A stretch of 64,000 nt of DNA from Betaproteobacteria bacterium SCN1 (lineage in GTDB: Bacteria > Pseudomonadota > Gammaproteobacteria > Burkholderiales > Thiobacillaceae), in NCBI GenBank assembly GCA_008923315.1, contig WBSF01000009.1, positions 372,001-436,000 of the forward strand, in the 5' to 3' direction. The translations under genes and the position numbers were made by a program. Positions within the stretch are counted from its first letter, which is position 1. Every line of letters starts with the position of its first letter. Below the pieces are notes generated by a model. It was given only the letters and a program-made list of their open reading frames with translations. It was not told where the DNA came from and searched no databases. Positions 43,275-52,143 of this stretch are shown one piece after another.

Positions 43275-44264
43275 TCAGGCGCGCGGGGAAGCGCTGCCGC
43301 GCTCCCAGTCGGCGCGCACGAGCGGCGCGACGCTGAGTACTTCCGGTTGCAGGGTGACGTGGGTGATGCCGTGCCGATGCGAGAGCGCTTCGCGCGCGGC
43401 GGCGAGCAGGTGCGGCCAGTCGGGCAGATCGCGGATTTCGAGATGGGCCGACAGGGCGATGGTGCCCGAGGACAGGGTCCACACATGGAGGTCGTGCACG
43501 CGGAGCACGCCTGGCAGCGTGGCGAGATCGTGGCCAACCGCGTCGAGGTGGATCTGCATGGGCACGCCTTCCATCAGAACATGCAGGGTTTCGCGCAGCA
43601 GGCGCAAGGCCGAGGTCAGGATCAGCAATGCGACGAACAGCGACAACAGCGGATCGATCGGCGTCCAGCCGGTCGTGAGGATGACGATGCCCGAGACGAT
43701 GGCGGCAACCGAACCGAGCGCGTCGCCGATCACGTGCAGCAGGGCGGCCCGGCTGTTCAGCGTGGATTCGCCGCGGCTGAGTACCCAGGCCACGAGCAGG
43801 TTGACGCCCAGACCGACGAGGGCGACCCCAGTGACCGCGCCGCCCGATATCTCGCGCGGCGTGCCGAAGCGCTGGAAGGCCTCGTGGGCGATGAAAGCGA
43901 TCAGCGCGAGCATGAGCACGCTGTTGACGAGCGCAGCGAGGATTTCCGCGCGCACGAAACCATAGGAATGGCGCAGGCTGGGAGGGCGCCGGGCCAGCCA
44001 CGCGGCAGCCGCGGCCAGCCCCAGCGAGGAGCTGTCGGTGATCATGTGGCCGGCATCGGCCATGAGCGCGAGCGAGTGGGCCCACCAGCCCACGCCGGCC
44101 TCGACCGCTGCGAAGCCCAGGGTCAGCAGCAGCGCCGCGACCAGCTTGCCCGTATGGCCCTGGTGGCCCAGATGGTGGTGCGTGTGGCTTTCGCCGCGAT
44201 CGAGCGACAGGCGCGGATCGTCGCCGTGATGCGTATGCGCGTGGCCGTGGCTATGAATGTGCAC
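43275..44264 (-). CDS. CDF-family cation efflux protein (CzcD-like)
   Basis: The protein has 329 residues. GTG 44264 is chosen; it overlaps the end of nagZ by 14 bp and gives the His-rich N-terminus HIHSHGHAHTHHGDD. Six helices follow, with metal residues in MADAGHMITDSS near residue 70 and LLHVIGDALGSVAAI near 175, then a cytoplasmic C-terminal domain. The pattern fits zinc (or cobalt/cadmium) exporters. A second CDF gene of different type is at 47457. Confidence 0.9.
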   Translation of the reverse strand: MHIHSHGHAHTHHGDDPRLSLDRGESHTHHHLGHQGHTGKLVAALLLTLGFAAVEAGVGWWAHSLALMADAGHMITDSSSLGLAAAAAWLARRPPSLRHSYGFVRAEILAALVNSVLMLALIAFIAHEAFQRFGTPREISGGAVTGVALVGLGVNLLVAWVLSRGESTLNSRAALLHVIGDALGSVAAIVSGIVILTTGWTPIDPLLSLFVALLILTSALRLLRETLHVLMEGVPMQIHLDAVGHDLATLPGVLRVHDLHVWTLSSGTIALSAHLEIRDLPDWPHLLAAAREALSHRHGITHVTLQPEVLSVAPLVRADWERGSASPRA

Positions 44265-45330
44265 GGTAGTCCGTCGGGTCTGCGGCCAGGTCGAGCGTAC
44301 CGGAATCGAGGCCGAGTCCGGCAATGTGGTGTAGCGCGTCGGCATAGCGTGCCGATTCGCGCAGCGCGGTCATGTCCGGCGGGTGCGGCCGGCCGTGCAT
44401 GCGCGCCAGCCGTGCGCGCGCCGGCGCGGGCCAGTCCACGTCGAGTTGCGCAAGCACTTCGTCGGCGAGATCGGGACGGTTGCAGACCAGCGCCATGTCG
44501 CAGCCGGCCGCCAGTGCCGCCGCCACGCGTGCAACGATACCGCCCGCGGTGCCGGCACCGGCCATGCAGAGATCGTCGCTGAAGATGGCGCCGTCGAAAC
44601 CGAGTTCGCCGCGCAGGATGTCGCCGAGCCAGATGCGGGAGAAGCCGGCAGGACGATTGTCGATGTGGGGATAGACGACGTGCGCGGGCATGACCGCGGT
44701 GAGCCCGGCTTCGATCATCAGGCGGAAGGGAACGAGGTCCGCGCGCGCGATCTCGGACAGCGGGCGTTCGTCGACCGGGATCGCGACGTGGGAGTCCGCC
44801 GCGACATGGCCGTGCCCCGGAAAATGCTTGCCGCAGGCGGCCATGCCGGCATCCTTCATGCCCAGCATCAGCGCCTGGGCGAGCTCGAACACGGTGCGCG
44901 GTGCGGTGTGGAAGGCGCGGTCACCGATGACGCACGAAGCGCCGTAATCGAGATCGAGCACGGGCGCGAAACTGAAATCGACGCCGTGCGCACGCAGCTC
45001 GGCGCCCAGCACGTAGCCGGTTTCGCGCGCAAGGTGCCGGGCCCGCTGTGGGTGTTCGTCCCAGATGCGGCCGAAGACGCGCATCGGCGGCAGGCGGGTG
45101 AATCCCTCGCGGAAGCGCTGGACGCGGCCGCCCTCGTGGTCGACGCCAATCAGCAGCGGCGCGGATTTCAGCGCGCGGATGTCGGCGGCGAGCGCAGCAA
45201 GCTGCGCCGGGTCGCGGTAGTTGCGTGCGAACAGGATCACGCCGCCGACCAGCGGATGGGACAGCCGCCTGCGGTCTTCGTCGGAGAGCGCGGTGCCCGC
45301 CACGTCGAGCATCAGGGGGCCCAGGGTCAT
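44251..45330 (-). CDS. nagZ: Beta-N-acetylhexosaminidase NagZ
   Basis: The protein has 359 residues, a family 3 glycoside hydrolase. It shows GVILFARNYRDPAQL, GVDHEGGRVQRF near residue 61, the CGKHFPGHGHVAADSH loop near residue 168 with the catalytic His-Asp region, and a late FDGAIFSDDLCMAGA with the nucleophile Asp. It cleaves GlcNAc from anhydromuropeptides in cytoplasmic cell-wall recycling. Start at 45330; it follows acpS by 25 bp. Confidence 0.95.
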   Translation of the reverse strand: MTLGPLMLDVAGTALSDEDRRRLSHPLVGGVILFARNYRDPAQLAALAADIRALKSAPLLIGVDHEGGRVQRFREGFTRLPPMRVFGRIWDEHPQRARHLARETGYVLGAELRAHGVDFSFAPVLDLDYGASCVIGDRAFHTAPRTVFELAQALMLGMKDAGMAACGKHFPGHGHVAADSHVAIPVDERPLSEIARADLVPFRLMIEAGLTAVMPAHVVYPHIDNRPAGFSRIWLGDILRGELGFDGAIFSDDLCMAGAGTAGGIVARVAAALAAGCDMALVCNRPDLADEVLAQLDVDWPAPARARLARMHGRPHPPDMTALRESARYADALHHIAGLGLDSGTLDLAADPTDYRAHS

Positions 45331-45355
45331 GGCGCGCTCCGTTCCGGTCGGAAAT

Positions 45356-45736
45356 TCATGTCGTCTCCAGAATGACGAATGCCAGGATGAAATCGCCTTC
45401 GTCCGACAACGATACATGATGCGCGGCGATTCCCCGTGTGCGCAGCCAGTCCGTCAGTTCGGGCGCGCAGGCAAAATGCGGCTTGCCCTGACCGTCGCGC
45501 AGCACGGCGATGTTGGCGAGCGTGACCGGCGCGCGCAGGCCGGTGCCGGCTGCCTTGGCGAACGCCTCCTTGGCGGCGAAGCTCTTGGCGAGAAAGCGCG
45601 CCGGATCGGCGCTTGCGCGGTAGCCTGCCTGTTCCGCCGGCGCCAGCAGGCGATCGGCGTAACGGTCGCCGAAGCGTGCCAGGCCGTCGCGCACGCGGCC
45701 GGCGTCGAGCAGGTCGGTGCCTATGCCGTGGATCAT
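45356..45736 (-). CDS. acpS: Holo-[acyl-carrier-protein] synthase AcpS
   Basis: The protein has 126 residues, normal for AcpS. IHGIGTDLLDAGRV holds the Mg-binding Asp near residue 8, and FLAKSFAAKEAFAKAAGTGL the Lys-Glu catalytic segment near residue 50. It transfers 4'-phosphopantetheine from CoA to ACP. The start overlaps the upstream radical SAM gene by 4 bp; nagZ follows. In many proteobacteria acpS follows pdxJ instead; no pdxJ gene is present here. Confidence 0.95.
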   Translation of the reverse strand: MIHGIGTDLLDAGRVRDGLARFGDRYADRLLAPAEQAGYRASADPARFLAKSFAAKEAFAKAAGTGLRAPVTLANIAVLRDGQGKPHFACAPELTDWLRTRGIAAHHVSLSDEGDFILAFVILETT

Positions 45737-46602
45737 GGCGACACTTTCACCGGCAGGCCGGCCGCACGTATCCGGTCGGCGTAGGCTTCCAGCCAGGCGG
45801 CGGGCAGGGCGGACAGGCGTGCCGCCTGCGGTTGCATCGAAGGGCGTGCCAGGCCATAAAGCAGCACGCCGGCAACGGGGAGCGCTTCGCGGCGGATGCG
45901 TGCGACCGCTTCCAGATAGGCGGCCTGTTCGGCCTCGGCGGGCGGTCTGCCGTCGATGGCGAATACGCAGGTCTGCAGCCAGGTCGGGCATTGCCGGGCC
46001 GTCGCGGCCAGGCGTCCGAACTGTTTTTCGGGCGCGACGCGCGTCTGGTTGATGGCGCGCATGCCGGCGGCCGTCGCGCTGTCGAACTTGAACCAGACTT
46101 CGCCGTTCAGCGACGCCATCTTGCGCAGGCCGGCCTGCACGCGCGGCCGGTCGGCGAGGCTGCCGTTGGTGATCAGGACCAGTTTGACGGAGGGGCCGTC
46201 GCGGCCGTTCAGTTCGAAATCCGCCATTACCCGGCCGATCAGATCGATCACCTCCGGAAATTCGCGCGCGCTGGTCGGTTCGCCATTGCCCGACAGCGCG
46301 ATGTCGTTCAGCCGGCGCGCACCTTCCGGGACGCGGGTCTGCATGAAATCGCCATGCACGATGTCCGCGAGCAGGGTGCGCAGTTCGGTCTCGATCTGCA
46401 CCAGATCGAGCGGCGGCGCGGCGCCGCGGACCAGTCCGGGCACCTGGCAATACACGCAGGCCCAGTTGCAGGCGTTGTTGGGGTTGAGATTGACGCCTGC
46501 CGACACGCCGCCGGCGCGGCGCGATACGACCGGGTAGACGTAGGTCAGACCGGCGTTGTCGCGGTCGTGGTTCTGTGCGGTCAGCGGTACGGTTCGGGGC
46601 AT
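45733..46602 (-). CDS. Radical SAM protein of unknown substrate
   Basis: The protein has 289 residues. The iron-sulfur motif is NNACNWACVYCQVPG near residue 43 (CxxxCxxC), then SGNGEPTSA near residue 110, a GEPT-type SAM motif, and VLITNGSL. No SPASM or B12 domain is seen. It resembles uncharacterised radical SAM proteins related to wybutosine/MoaA-type folds. It overlaps acpS by 4 bp. Confidence 0.85.
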   Translation of the reverse strand: MPRTVPLTAQNHDRDNAGLTYVYPVVSRRAGGVSAGVNLNPNNACNWACVYCQVPGLVRGAAPPLDLVQIETELRTLLADIVHGDFMQTRVPEGARRLNDIALSGNGEPTSAREFPEVIDLIGRVMADFELNGRDGPSVKLVLITNGSLADRPRVQAGLRKMASLNGEVWFKFDSATAAGMRAINQTRVAPEKQFGRLAATARQCPTWLQTCVFAIDGRPPAEAEQAAYLEAVARIRREALPVAGVLLYGLARPSMQPQAARLSALPAAWLEAYADRIRAAGLPVKVSP

Positions 46603-46673
46603 GGCGGGATTTTCTCACCTTCCACCGCCAATAAAAACGCCGTTGCGCTCGGGGGATCCGCATGGCGGCCGCG

Positions 46674-46702
46674 TTGGCATGCGTCTGCAAGGCTGTTATA
46701 GT
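46674..46702 (+). promoter_or_regulatory. Sigma70 promoter before the manganese riboswitch
   Basis: TTGGCA (46674-46679) and TATAGT (46697-46702) are separated by exactly 17 bp. Transcription should start about 10 bp before the riboswitch. Confidence 0.82.
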
Positions 46703-46711
46703 CCGCACCGT

Positions 46712-46868
46712 CATGGGGGAGTAGCCGCTCTTCGTCAGAAGAGGCTTGCGTCAACATGCTTGGCCTTCGGGCCATGGCGCAGGCAGTCCCGAACCTGGCA
46801 AGACCTTTGACCACGATGCTTCCGACAGGCCGGCGGCGTCGCGGTCAATCGTCCGTCGCCGGCCCGGG
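46712..46868 (+). ncRNA. yybP-ykoY manganese riboswitch with expression platform
   Basis: The aptamer runs from GGGGGAGTAGCC (46715) through GTCAACATGC to GAACCTGGCAAGACC (46791-46805), the two conserved ends of the yybP-ykoY class, which senses Mn2+. A GC-rich 11-bp hairpin follows (46828-46838 with 46854-46864) and ends 11 bp before the start at 46876, so it could mask the ribosome site when manganese is low. It controls the GDT1-type exporter and probably the CDF gene behind it. Confidence 0.92.
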
Positions 46869-46875
46869 ATCATTC

Positions 46876-47454
46876 ATGGAATCGCTCCTCGTCTCCACGG
46901 GCGCCGTCGCCCTCGCCGAAATCGGCGACAAGACCCAGCTGCTCGCCTTTCTGCTCGCCACGCGCTTCAAGAAACCGCTGCCCATCGTGCTGGGCATCCT
47001 GGTCGCCACTCTGCTCAATCACGGTCTGGCCGGCGCACTGGGCACCTGGATCACGACGGCCGTGAATCCGGAATTGCTCCGCTGGCTCGTCGGCCTGTCT
47101 TTCGCCGGGATGGCGCTCTGGATGCTTGTACCTGATGCGATCGACGAAGGGGAAACGCGGATCGCCGGCCGCCTCGGCGTGTTCGGTGCCACGGTCGTCG
47201 TCTTCTTTCTGGCCGAGATGGGCGACAAGACGCAGATCGCCACGGTGGCGCTGGCCGCGCATTACGCCGCGCCCCTCATGGTCGTGATCGGCACGACGCT
47301 GGGCATGCTGATCGCGGATGTGCCGGCTGTCTTCGTCGGCGACCGTTTGGCGGCTAGAATCTCCATGCGCATGGTTCGCATGGCCAGTGCGGCGCTGTTC
47401 GCCGTGCTGGGGGGCGCGGTCCTGTTCGGGCCGAGTTTCACAACCGGATTCTGA
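46876..47454 (+). CDS. GDT1/UPF0016 (MneA-like) manganese exporter
   Basis: The protein has 192 residues and six helices. Start at ATG 46876. The two signature motifs are EIGDKTQ near residue 15 and EMGDKTQ near residue 115, one in each inverted repeat half. Bacterial members export Mn2+, and the yybP-ykoY riboswitch just upstream is the expected control. Longer reading frames upstream run through the riboswitch and are not translated. It is followed after 2 bp by a CDF exporter gene. Confidence 0.93.
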   Translation: MESLLVSTGAVALAEIGDKTQLLAFLLATRFKKPLPIVLGILVATLLNHGLAGALGTWITTAVNPELLRWLVGLSFAGMALWMLVPDAIDEGETRIAGRLGVFGATVVVFFLAEMGDKTQIATVALAAHYAAPLMVVIGTTLGMLIADVPAVFVGDRLAARISMRMVRMASAALFAVLGGAVLFGPSFTTGF

Positions 47455-47456
47455 CG

Positions 47457-48461
47457 ATGCATACCGAGAACCTCTCCCGCTGGACTCACGAGCATGTCTT
47501 CGATACCGGCAGCGAACGGGCCGAGCGCAGCACCCGTGCCGTGATGTGGATCACCGTCGCGATGATGGCGATCGAGATCGCCGCCGGCTGGGGCTTCAAT
47601 TCGATGGCCCTGCTGGCCGACGGCTGGCACATGGGGTCGCATGCCGTGGCCATCGGCCTGTCTGCCATGGCGTATGCGGCGGCGCGGCGCTACGCTCGGG
47701 ATCCGCGGTTCGCCTTCGGCACCTGGAAGATCGAAGTGCTGGCAGGTTTCGCCAGTGCCGTTTTCCTGCTCGGCGTTGCGATCATGATGGTGATCGGTTC
47801 GGTGGAGCGGATCGTTTCGCCGCAGCCCGTCCGGTATCAGGAGGCCATCGTCGTTGCCCTGCTGGGCCTGGCCGTCAACGTCGTCTGCGCCTGGATTCTG
47901 GGCAGGGCCCACGACCATGGTTCTGTCCATGGCCACGATCATGGACATGGCCACACCCATACCTCCACCGATCGTTCGCCGGACCTCAACCTGAAATCCG
48001 CCTACCTGCATGTCGTGGCGGATGCGGCCACATCGGTGCTCGCCATCGTCGCCCTGGTCGGCGGCTGGCTTTATGGCTGGAACTGGCTCGATCCGGTCAT
48101 GGGAATTGTCGGCGCGCTGCTGATCGGGATGTGGGCAAGGAGGCTCATTGTCGAAACCGGGAAGGCCCTGCTGGATCGTGAAATGGATCATCCGGTGGTC
48201 GATGCGATCCGGACCACGGTGGAAACCGGCTGCGGGGCCGGAGACACCCGGCTGTCCGATCTGCACGTCTGGCGTGTGGGTAGGCAGACCTATGCCTGCG
48301 CGCTCACGGTCGTTACGCACGATACGGCACTGACGCCGGCCGCGATTCGCAGGCAGTTGTCGGCGCATGACGAGATCGCACATTCGACCATCGAACTGCA
48401 CTACTGCCCGGATGCCATGCACGCTGGCGGAGACGATACAGCCGCTGCCATCGCCCGGTGA
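47457..48461 (+). CDS. CDF-family exporter, DmeF-like
   Basis: The protein has 334 residues. It opens with LSRWTHEHVFDTGSERAERSTR, which matches the start of DmeF-type cobalt/nickel exporters. Metal residues are in LLADGWHMGSHAVA near residue 59 and LHVVADAATSVLAIV near residue 183, with a His-rich loop HDHGSVHGHDHGHGHTHT between helices 4 and 5. It is cotranscribed with the manganese exporter behind the riboswitch, so control by Mn2+ is likely even if the transported ion is cobalt. Confidence 0.88.
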   Translation: MHTENLSRWTHEHVFDTGSERAERSTRAVMWITVAMMAIEIAAGWGFNSMALLADGWHMGSHAVAIGLSAMAYAAARRYARDPRFAFGTWKIEVLAGFASAVFLLGVAIMMVIGSVERIVSPQPVRYQEAIVVALLGLAVNVVCAWILGRAHDHGSVHGHDHGHGHTHTSTDRSPDLNLKSAYLHVVADAATSVLAIVALVGGWLYGWNWLDPVMGIVGALLIGMWARRLIVETGKALLDREMDHPVVDAIRTTVETGCGAGDTRLSDLHVWRVGRQTYACALTVVTHDTALTPAAIRRQLSAHDEIAHSTIELHYCPDAMHAGGDDTAAAIAR

Positions 48462-48475
48462 TCCGTAAACCAGGA

Positions 48476-48565
48476 TGGCGGTGGGTCAGGGATTCGAACC
48501 CTGGAAGAGGTTGCCCCCTTGCTAGTTTTCAAGACTAGTGCCTTCAACCGCTCGGCCAACCCACC
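48476..48565 (-). tRNA. tRNA-Ser(UGA)
   Basis: On the minus strand a 90-nt tRNA folds with acceptor GGTGGGT/ACCCACC, an encoded CCA end, a D arm with GGCCGAGCGGTTGAAGGC, an anticodon stem CTAGT/ACTAG around CTTGAAA (anticodon TGA), a long variable arm typical of serine tRNAs, and GGTTCGAATCC in the T arm. Confidence 0.96.
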
Positions 48566-48910
48566 GTTACCGCTGCACACAGAAAAAGCCCGATAGCGCC
48601 AGCGGCAGTTTGCTGCGCTGCCCCTGTTCTGCCGGCATCGGCAGCCCGAGTGCGGGTTTTTACGTTCGATGCCGGATGCCGCCGGGCCGGAGCAACGCGA
48701 CGAGAGCGCGATTGTAGCGGTTCGCGCGGACATTTGCCCGGAACCCCGCATATTGCCGGGGGGCCGACAGCCGGTGTCGGCATTTCGTCTGCATGGGATT
48801 CACAGCACCGAAAGAGACTTCGCGAGGCCCGTCAAATCGGGCATTGCGGGAGGGCGGGGCTGCTCCGGCGGCTGGCACAGATGGTGCAAGGCTTCCGGCA
48901 TGTGCACCGG
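48566..48910. other. Intergenic gap between tRNA-Ser and the next CDS
   Basis: This 345-bp stretch has no convincing gene. It must hold the minus-strand tRNA promoter and the plus-strand promoter of the gene at 48911. No clear hexamer pair or repeat was seen. Confidence 0.4.
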
Positions 48911-50428
48911 ATGAATACGCACGACATGACGGAACTCTTCGAAATGCTGTCCACCATCACGCGTCGCCGCAAGGCGGGCGGGCGGGTCTCGTTCGCCTCT
49001 CCACGCGCGGTTGCGAAATGGTTGAAAAGCCTGCCTGCCGACTCGGATTACGACGCCCATCACATGCTGGTCGAAGGCCTGGAACGCTTCAATGCCGACA
49101 ATGCGCAGGCCACGCTGGAGCGCATGAAAGCGCTGATGGCGCTGGAGGAGGCAGGCCTGCCGCTGCAAGGGCGGATCGTCGAGCAGTATGTACGCAACCA
49201 GTTGGCGTTCCGGCTGGCGCGGCAGGCGCTGTGGCGCGAAACCTGGGCATTCTGGTCGCTGCTTGCCGAGGCTTGGCTATGCCTGTTGAAGCAGGCCTAC
49301 CGGGGCGCGTTCAGCGAGGAACTGAAACCGCACACGGCCGATATCGCGGTGCGTGCGTTGCGCTACGCCGGGTTGGCAATGCGCTGGGATTTCCATCAGG
49401 GACGGGTGCCGGCCGGGAACGCCTGGCGGCGTGTCCACAAGATTTACAGGCTGCTCGAACGGGACGGGCTTGCCACGCAAGTAGTGATGATGAACGCCCG
49501 CCCGACGCATTGCGCCCGCGAATACACGCTCATCGTGCTGATGGGGCTGGTGCACCCGCTGGGCTACCGGGCGCAGGAGATCGAGTCCATCGCGCAGATT
49601 CTCGACAGCTACGAACCGCTTCCGTTGCCGGAAAAACAGCTGCGGATGACGCTGCACACGCATTGGGTCGACCTCTCCCAGACGGAGGGAGCAAGCGTGC
49701 TCGACACGGATTGTGTGGAGGGCCGGCGCCTGCGTTATTTCGCGCTGCAACCGCTGATCGCCTATCTGAAGACGCTCGATCTGACCGATCACGATGGCAA
49801 TGGGCTGACGCGTCAGACGGCGAGCCTGATCCAGCGTGGCGGCATTCGCCGCCTGCGGCAGCGCACGTGCCGTTTCGGCCATGTCTGGGTCGCCACGGGC
49901 ATGACGCACATTCTGGCCGTACTGGCCAAGCCGGGCATGGCGGCGGCACGGCTGGGGCTGCAATCCTGGTCGCTGCGCGACGAGAGTCCCGAGGGCATGG
50001 GGTTCGCGCTGCCCGAGGCGCAGACGCTGCCGCATGGCCGGCTCATCGCGGTGAGCTGGGATCCTGCGGAAAACGTCTGGCAACTGCTGGTGACACGCTG
50101 GCAGCACGAGGAAGGGGATCAGCATCTGATCGGCGCGCAGCGCCTGTCGCGTCATCCCAAGCGCGTCGAAATTCAGGGCGACGCGGCAACCCCCGATCTA
50201 CCGCAGGAAAAAGCCTGGGCCTTGCTGCTGCCGATGAGCCTGCCCGATCAGGGGCTCAGCAATCTGCTGCTGCCGCAGACGCATTACCGCATGGGCGCAC
50301 AGCTTTCGCTGCGCGATGGCGATACGCTCTATCACCTGCGCCTGGGCGAGGTGCACGAAAGTCACGAAGGCTGGCTGCGCGTCGGTCTGGATGTGCTGGG
50401 CCGCGAACAAATTGCCGCGGCGGCCTGA
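48911..50428 (+). CDS. Large hypothetical cytoplasmic protein
   Basis: The protein has about 505 residues. Start chosen at ATG 48911; ATG 48881 is an alternative. No signal peptide, no nucleotide-binding motif. It is largely helical up to about residue 380 and ends in a beta-rich segment (AVSWDPAENVWQLLVTRW, then AQLSLRDGDTLYHLRLGEV). The C-terminal part could be a PilZ-like barrel, but the RxxxR and DxSxxG motifs were not found. Function unknown. Confidence 0.7.
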   Translation: MNTHDMTELFEMLSTITRRRKAGGRVSFASPRAVAKWLKSLPADSDYDAHHMLVEGLERFNADNAQATLERMKALMALEEAGLPLQGRIVEQYVRNQLAFRLARQALWRETWAFWSLLAEAWLCLLKQAYRGAFSEELKPHTADIAVRALRYAGLAMRWDFHQGRVPAGNAWRRVHKIYRLLERDGLATQVVMMNARPTHCAREYTLIVLMGLVHPLGYRAQEIESIAQILDSYEPLPLPEKQLRMTLHTHWVDLSQTEGASVLDTDCVEGRRLRYFALQPLIAYLKTLDLTDHDGNGLTRQTASLIQRGGIRRLRQRTCRFGHVWVATGMTHILAVLAKPGMAAARLGLQSWSLRDESPEGMGFALPEAQTLPHGRLIAVSWDPAENVWQLLVTRWQHEEGDQHLIGAQRLSRHPKRVEIQGDAATPDLPQEKAWALLLPMSLPDQGLSNLLLPQTHYRMGAQLSLRDGDTLYHLRLGEVHESHEGWLRVGLDVLGREQIAAAA

Positions 50429-50436
50429 GGCCAGCG

Positions 50437-50970
50437 TCAACGGGTGCGGATGTCGCCGAAATGGAAGTCGAATCCGCCGGCACGCCGGTCCCGGAAATAG
50501 TGCTCCAGAGTTGCATGCACGGTACGGAAAGCGATTTTGTCCCAGGGGATTTCGGATTCGTCGAACAACCGCGTTTCCAGCGATTCGACGCCGGGCTGGA
50601 AATCCAGATCGAGCAGGCGCGCATGGAACATGAGGTAGACCTGATTGATGTGCGGCAGGTTGAACAGCGTGTACAGGCTGCCGATCTCGATGCGTGCGCC
50701 GGCTTCTTCCCAGGTTTCGCGCGCCGCGCCCTCGAGCGTGGTTTCGCCGTTTTCCATGAAGCCCGCGGGCAGGGTCCACAGGCCGTATTTGGGTTCGATG
50801 GCCCGTCGGCACAGCAGTATCTTGTCTTCCCACGCCGGGATACAGCCCACCACCATTTTGGGGTTCTGGTAATGGATGGTGCCGCAGGCCGGACAGATAT
50901 ACCGGGGCAGATGGTCGCCGTCGGGGATGCGCAGCACGACGCGGCTGCCACATTCGCTGCAGAAATTCAT
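50437..50970 (-). CDS. NUDIX hydrolase with N-terminal zinc ribbon
   Basis: The protein has 177 residues. A C4 zinc ribbon is formed by CSECG near residue 4 and CPACG near residue 27. The Nudix box GFMENGETTLEGAARETWEEAGA is intact near residue 67 and binds Mg2+ for hydrolysis of a nucleoside diphosphate-linked substrate. The combination resembles NADH pyrophosphatase-like and ADP-ribose-type enzymes. Convergent with the hypothetical gene at 48911. Confidence 0.9.
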   Translation of the reverse strand: MNFCSECGSRVVLRIPDGDHLPRYICPACGTIHYQNPKMVVGCIPAWEDKILLCRRAIEPKYGLWTLPAGFMENGETTLEGAARETWEEAGARIEIGSLYTLFNLPHINQVYLMFHARLLDLDFQPGVESLETRLFDESEIPWDKIAFRTVHATLEHYFRDRRAGGFDFHFGDIRTR

Positions 50971-51095
50971 GGATGTCGGCTCGTTCTGTTTGGACTCACG
51001 GTAGCAAAATCCCCCCATGCGGAGCAAGGACGAGTTTGGCCGCACAAGGGGGGAGCGTTTATGATTTGCGGCATTCAACCGTTGTTCCGACCGCC

Positions 51096-52139
51096 ATGCG
51101 TCCCTCCCATATCGAAACCATCCTCGACCGCGAATTCGAAAGCGCCGCCGACGGGCACCACACGCCCGTCATGCTGTGGGGGCCGCCCGGCGTAGGCAAG
51201 TCGCAGATCGTCGCCAAGATCGCGCAACAGCATGGGGTACCGCTGATCGATATCCGTCTCTCCCAGATGGAGCCGACCGATCTGCGCGGCATCCCGTTCC
51301 GCAGCGGCAGTCTGGTCGACTGGTCGATTCCATCGGTGCTGCCCGATGCCGAACGCCACGGGCCTGCCGGCATCCTGTTTCTCGACGAGATCACGTCGGC
51401 GCCGCCGACCGTTTCGGCCGCCGCCTATCAACTCATTCTGGACCGCCGGCTGGGCGAATACACCGTGCCGGAAGGCTGGGTCATTTTCGCCGCCGGCAAC
51501 CGGCAGGGCGACCGCGGTGTGACCTATGCGATGCCGGCGCCGCTGGCCAACCGGTTCACGCATTACGAAGTCGAGGTCTTTCTCGACGACTGGGTGAACT
51601 GGGCCTATAGCGAGGATATCGATCCGCGCGTGATCGCCTTTCTGCGTTTCCGCCCCGACCTGCTGTTCAGCTTCGATCCGGCGCACACGCCGATCGCCTT
51701 TCCGAGTCCGCGCTCGTGGGAATTCGCCCACCGCGCGCTGCAGAAATTCGACAAGACCGAACTGCTGGCCGATGCGCTCGTGGCGTGTGTTGGACAGTCA
51801 GCCGGGCTTGAACTGAAAACCTTTGTCGACAACATGGCGCAGATGCCTGACATCGACGCCATCATCGAAGGCAAGGATGCCGAGGTGCCGCAGGGCGTCG
51901 ACCTGCAGTACGGCGTGGCCGCCGCGCTGGTGCGCAAGGCGGTCAAGGCCGCCGACGGCGGCAACGCGGCGACGGTCTACGGCAACATCCTCAAGTACGC
52001 GCACCGTTTTCCGCAGCGCGAGCTGGGCGTGATGCTGGTGTCCGATCTGCATCGCGCCGTCGGCCGGCCCTTGTTCGCCGTGCCGGCGTTTGCCGAATGG
52101 GCCAACAGCATCGCGGATCTGGTGCTGTACGAGCATTGA
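51096..52139 (+). CDS. MoxR-type AAA+ ATPase
   Basis: The protein has 347 residues. Walker A is LWGPPGVGKSQIV near residue 28, Walker B ILFLDEITSAPP near 93, then sensor-1 FAAGNRQGDRG and an arginine-finger-like APLANRFTH. MoxR ATPases act with VWA-domain partners to load metals or remodel proteins. The next gene encodes such a partner and starts 4 bp later. The start follows a leader of about 120 bp divergent from the NUDIX gene. Confidence 0.92.
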   Translation: MRPSHIETILDREFESAADGHHTPVMLWGPPGVGKSQIVAKIAQQHGVPLIDIRLSQMEPTDLRGIPFRSGSLVDWSIPSVLPDAERHGPAGILFLDEITSAPPTVSAAAYQLILDRRLGEYTVPEGWVIFAAGNRQGDRGVTYAMPAPLANRFTHYEVEVFLDDWVNWAYSEDIDPRVIAFLRFRPDLLFSFDPAHTPIAFPSPRSWEFAHRALQKFDKTELLADALVACVGQSAGLELKTFVDNMAQMPDIDAIIEGKDAEVPQGVDLQYGVAAALVRKAVKAADGGNAATVYGNILKYAHRFPQRELGVMLVSDLHRAVGRPLFAVPAFAEWANSIADLVLYEH

Positions 52140-52143
52140 ATCC

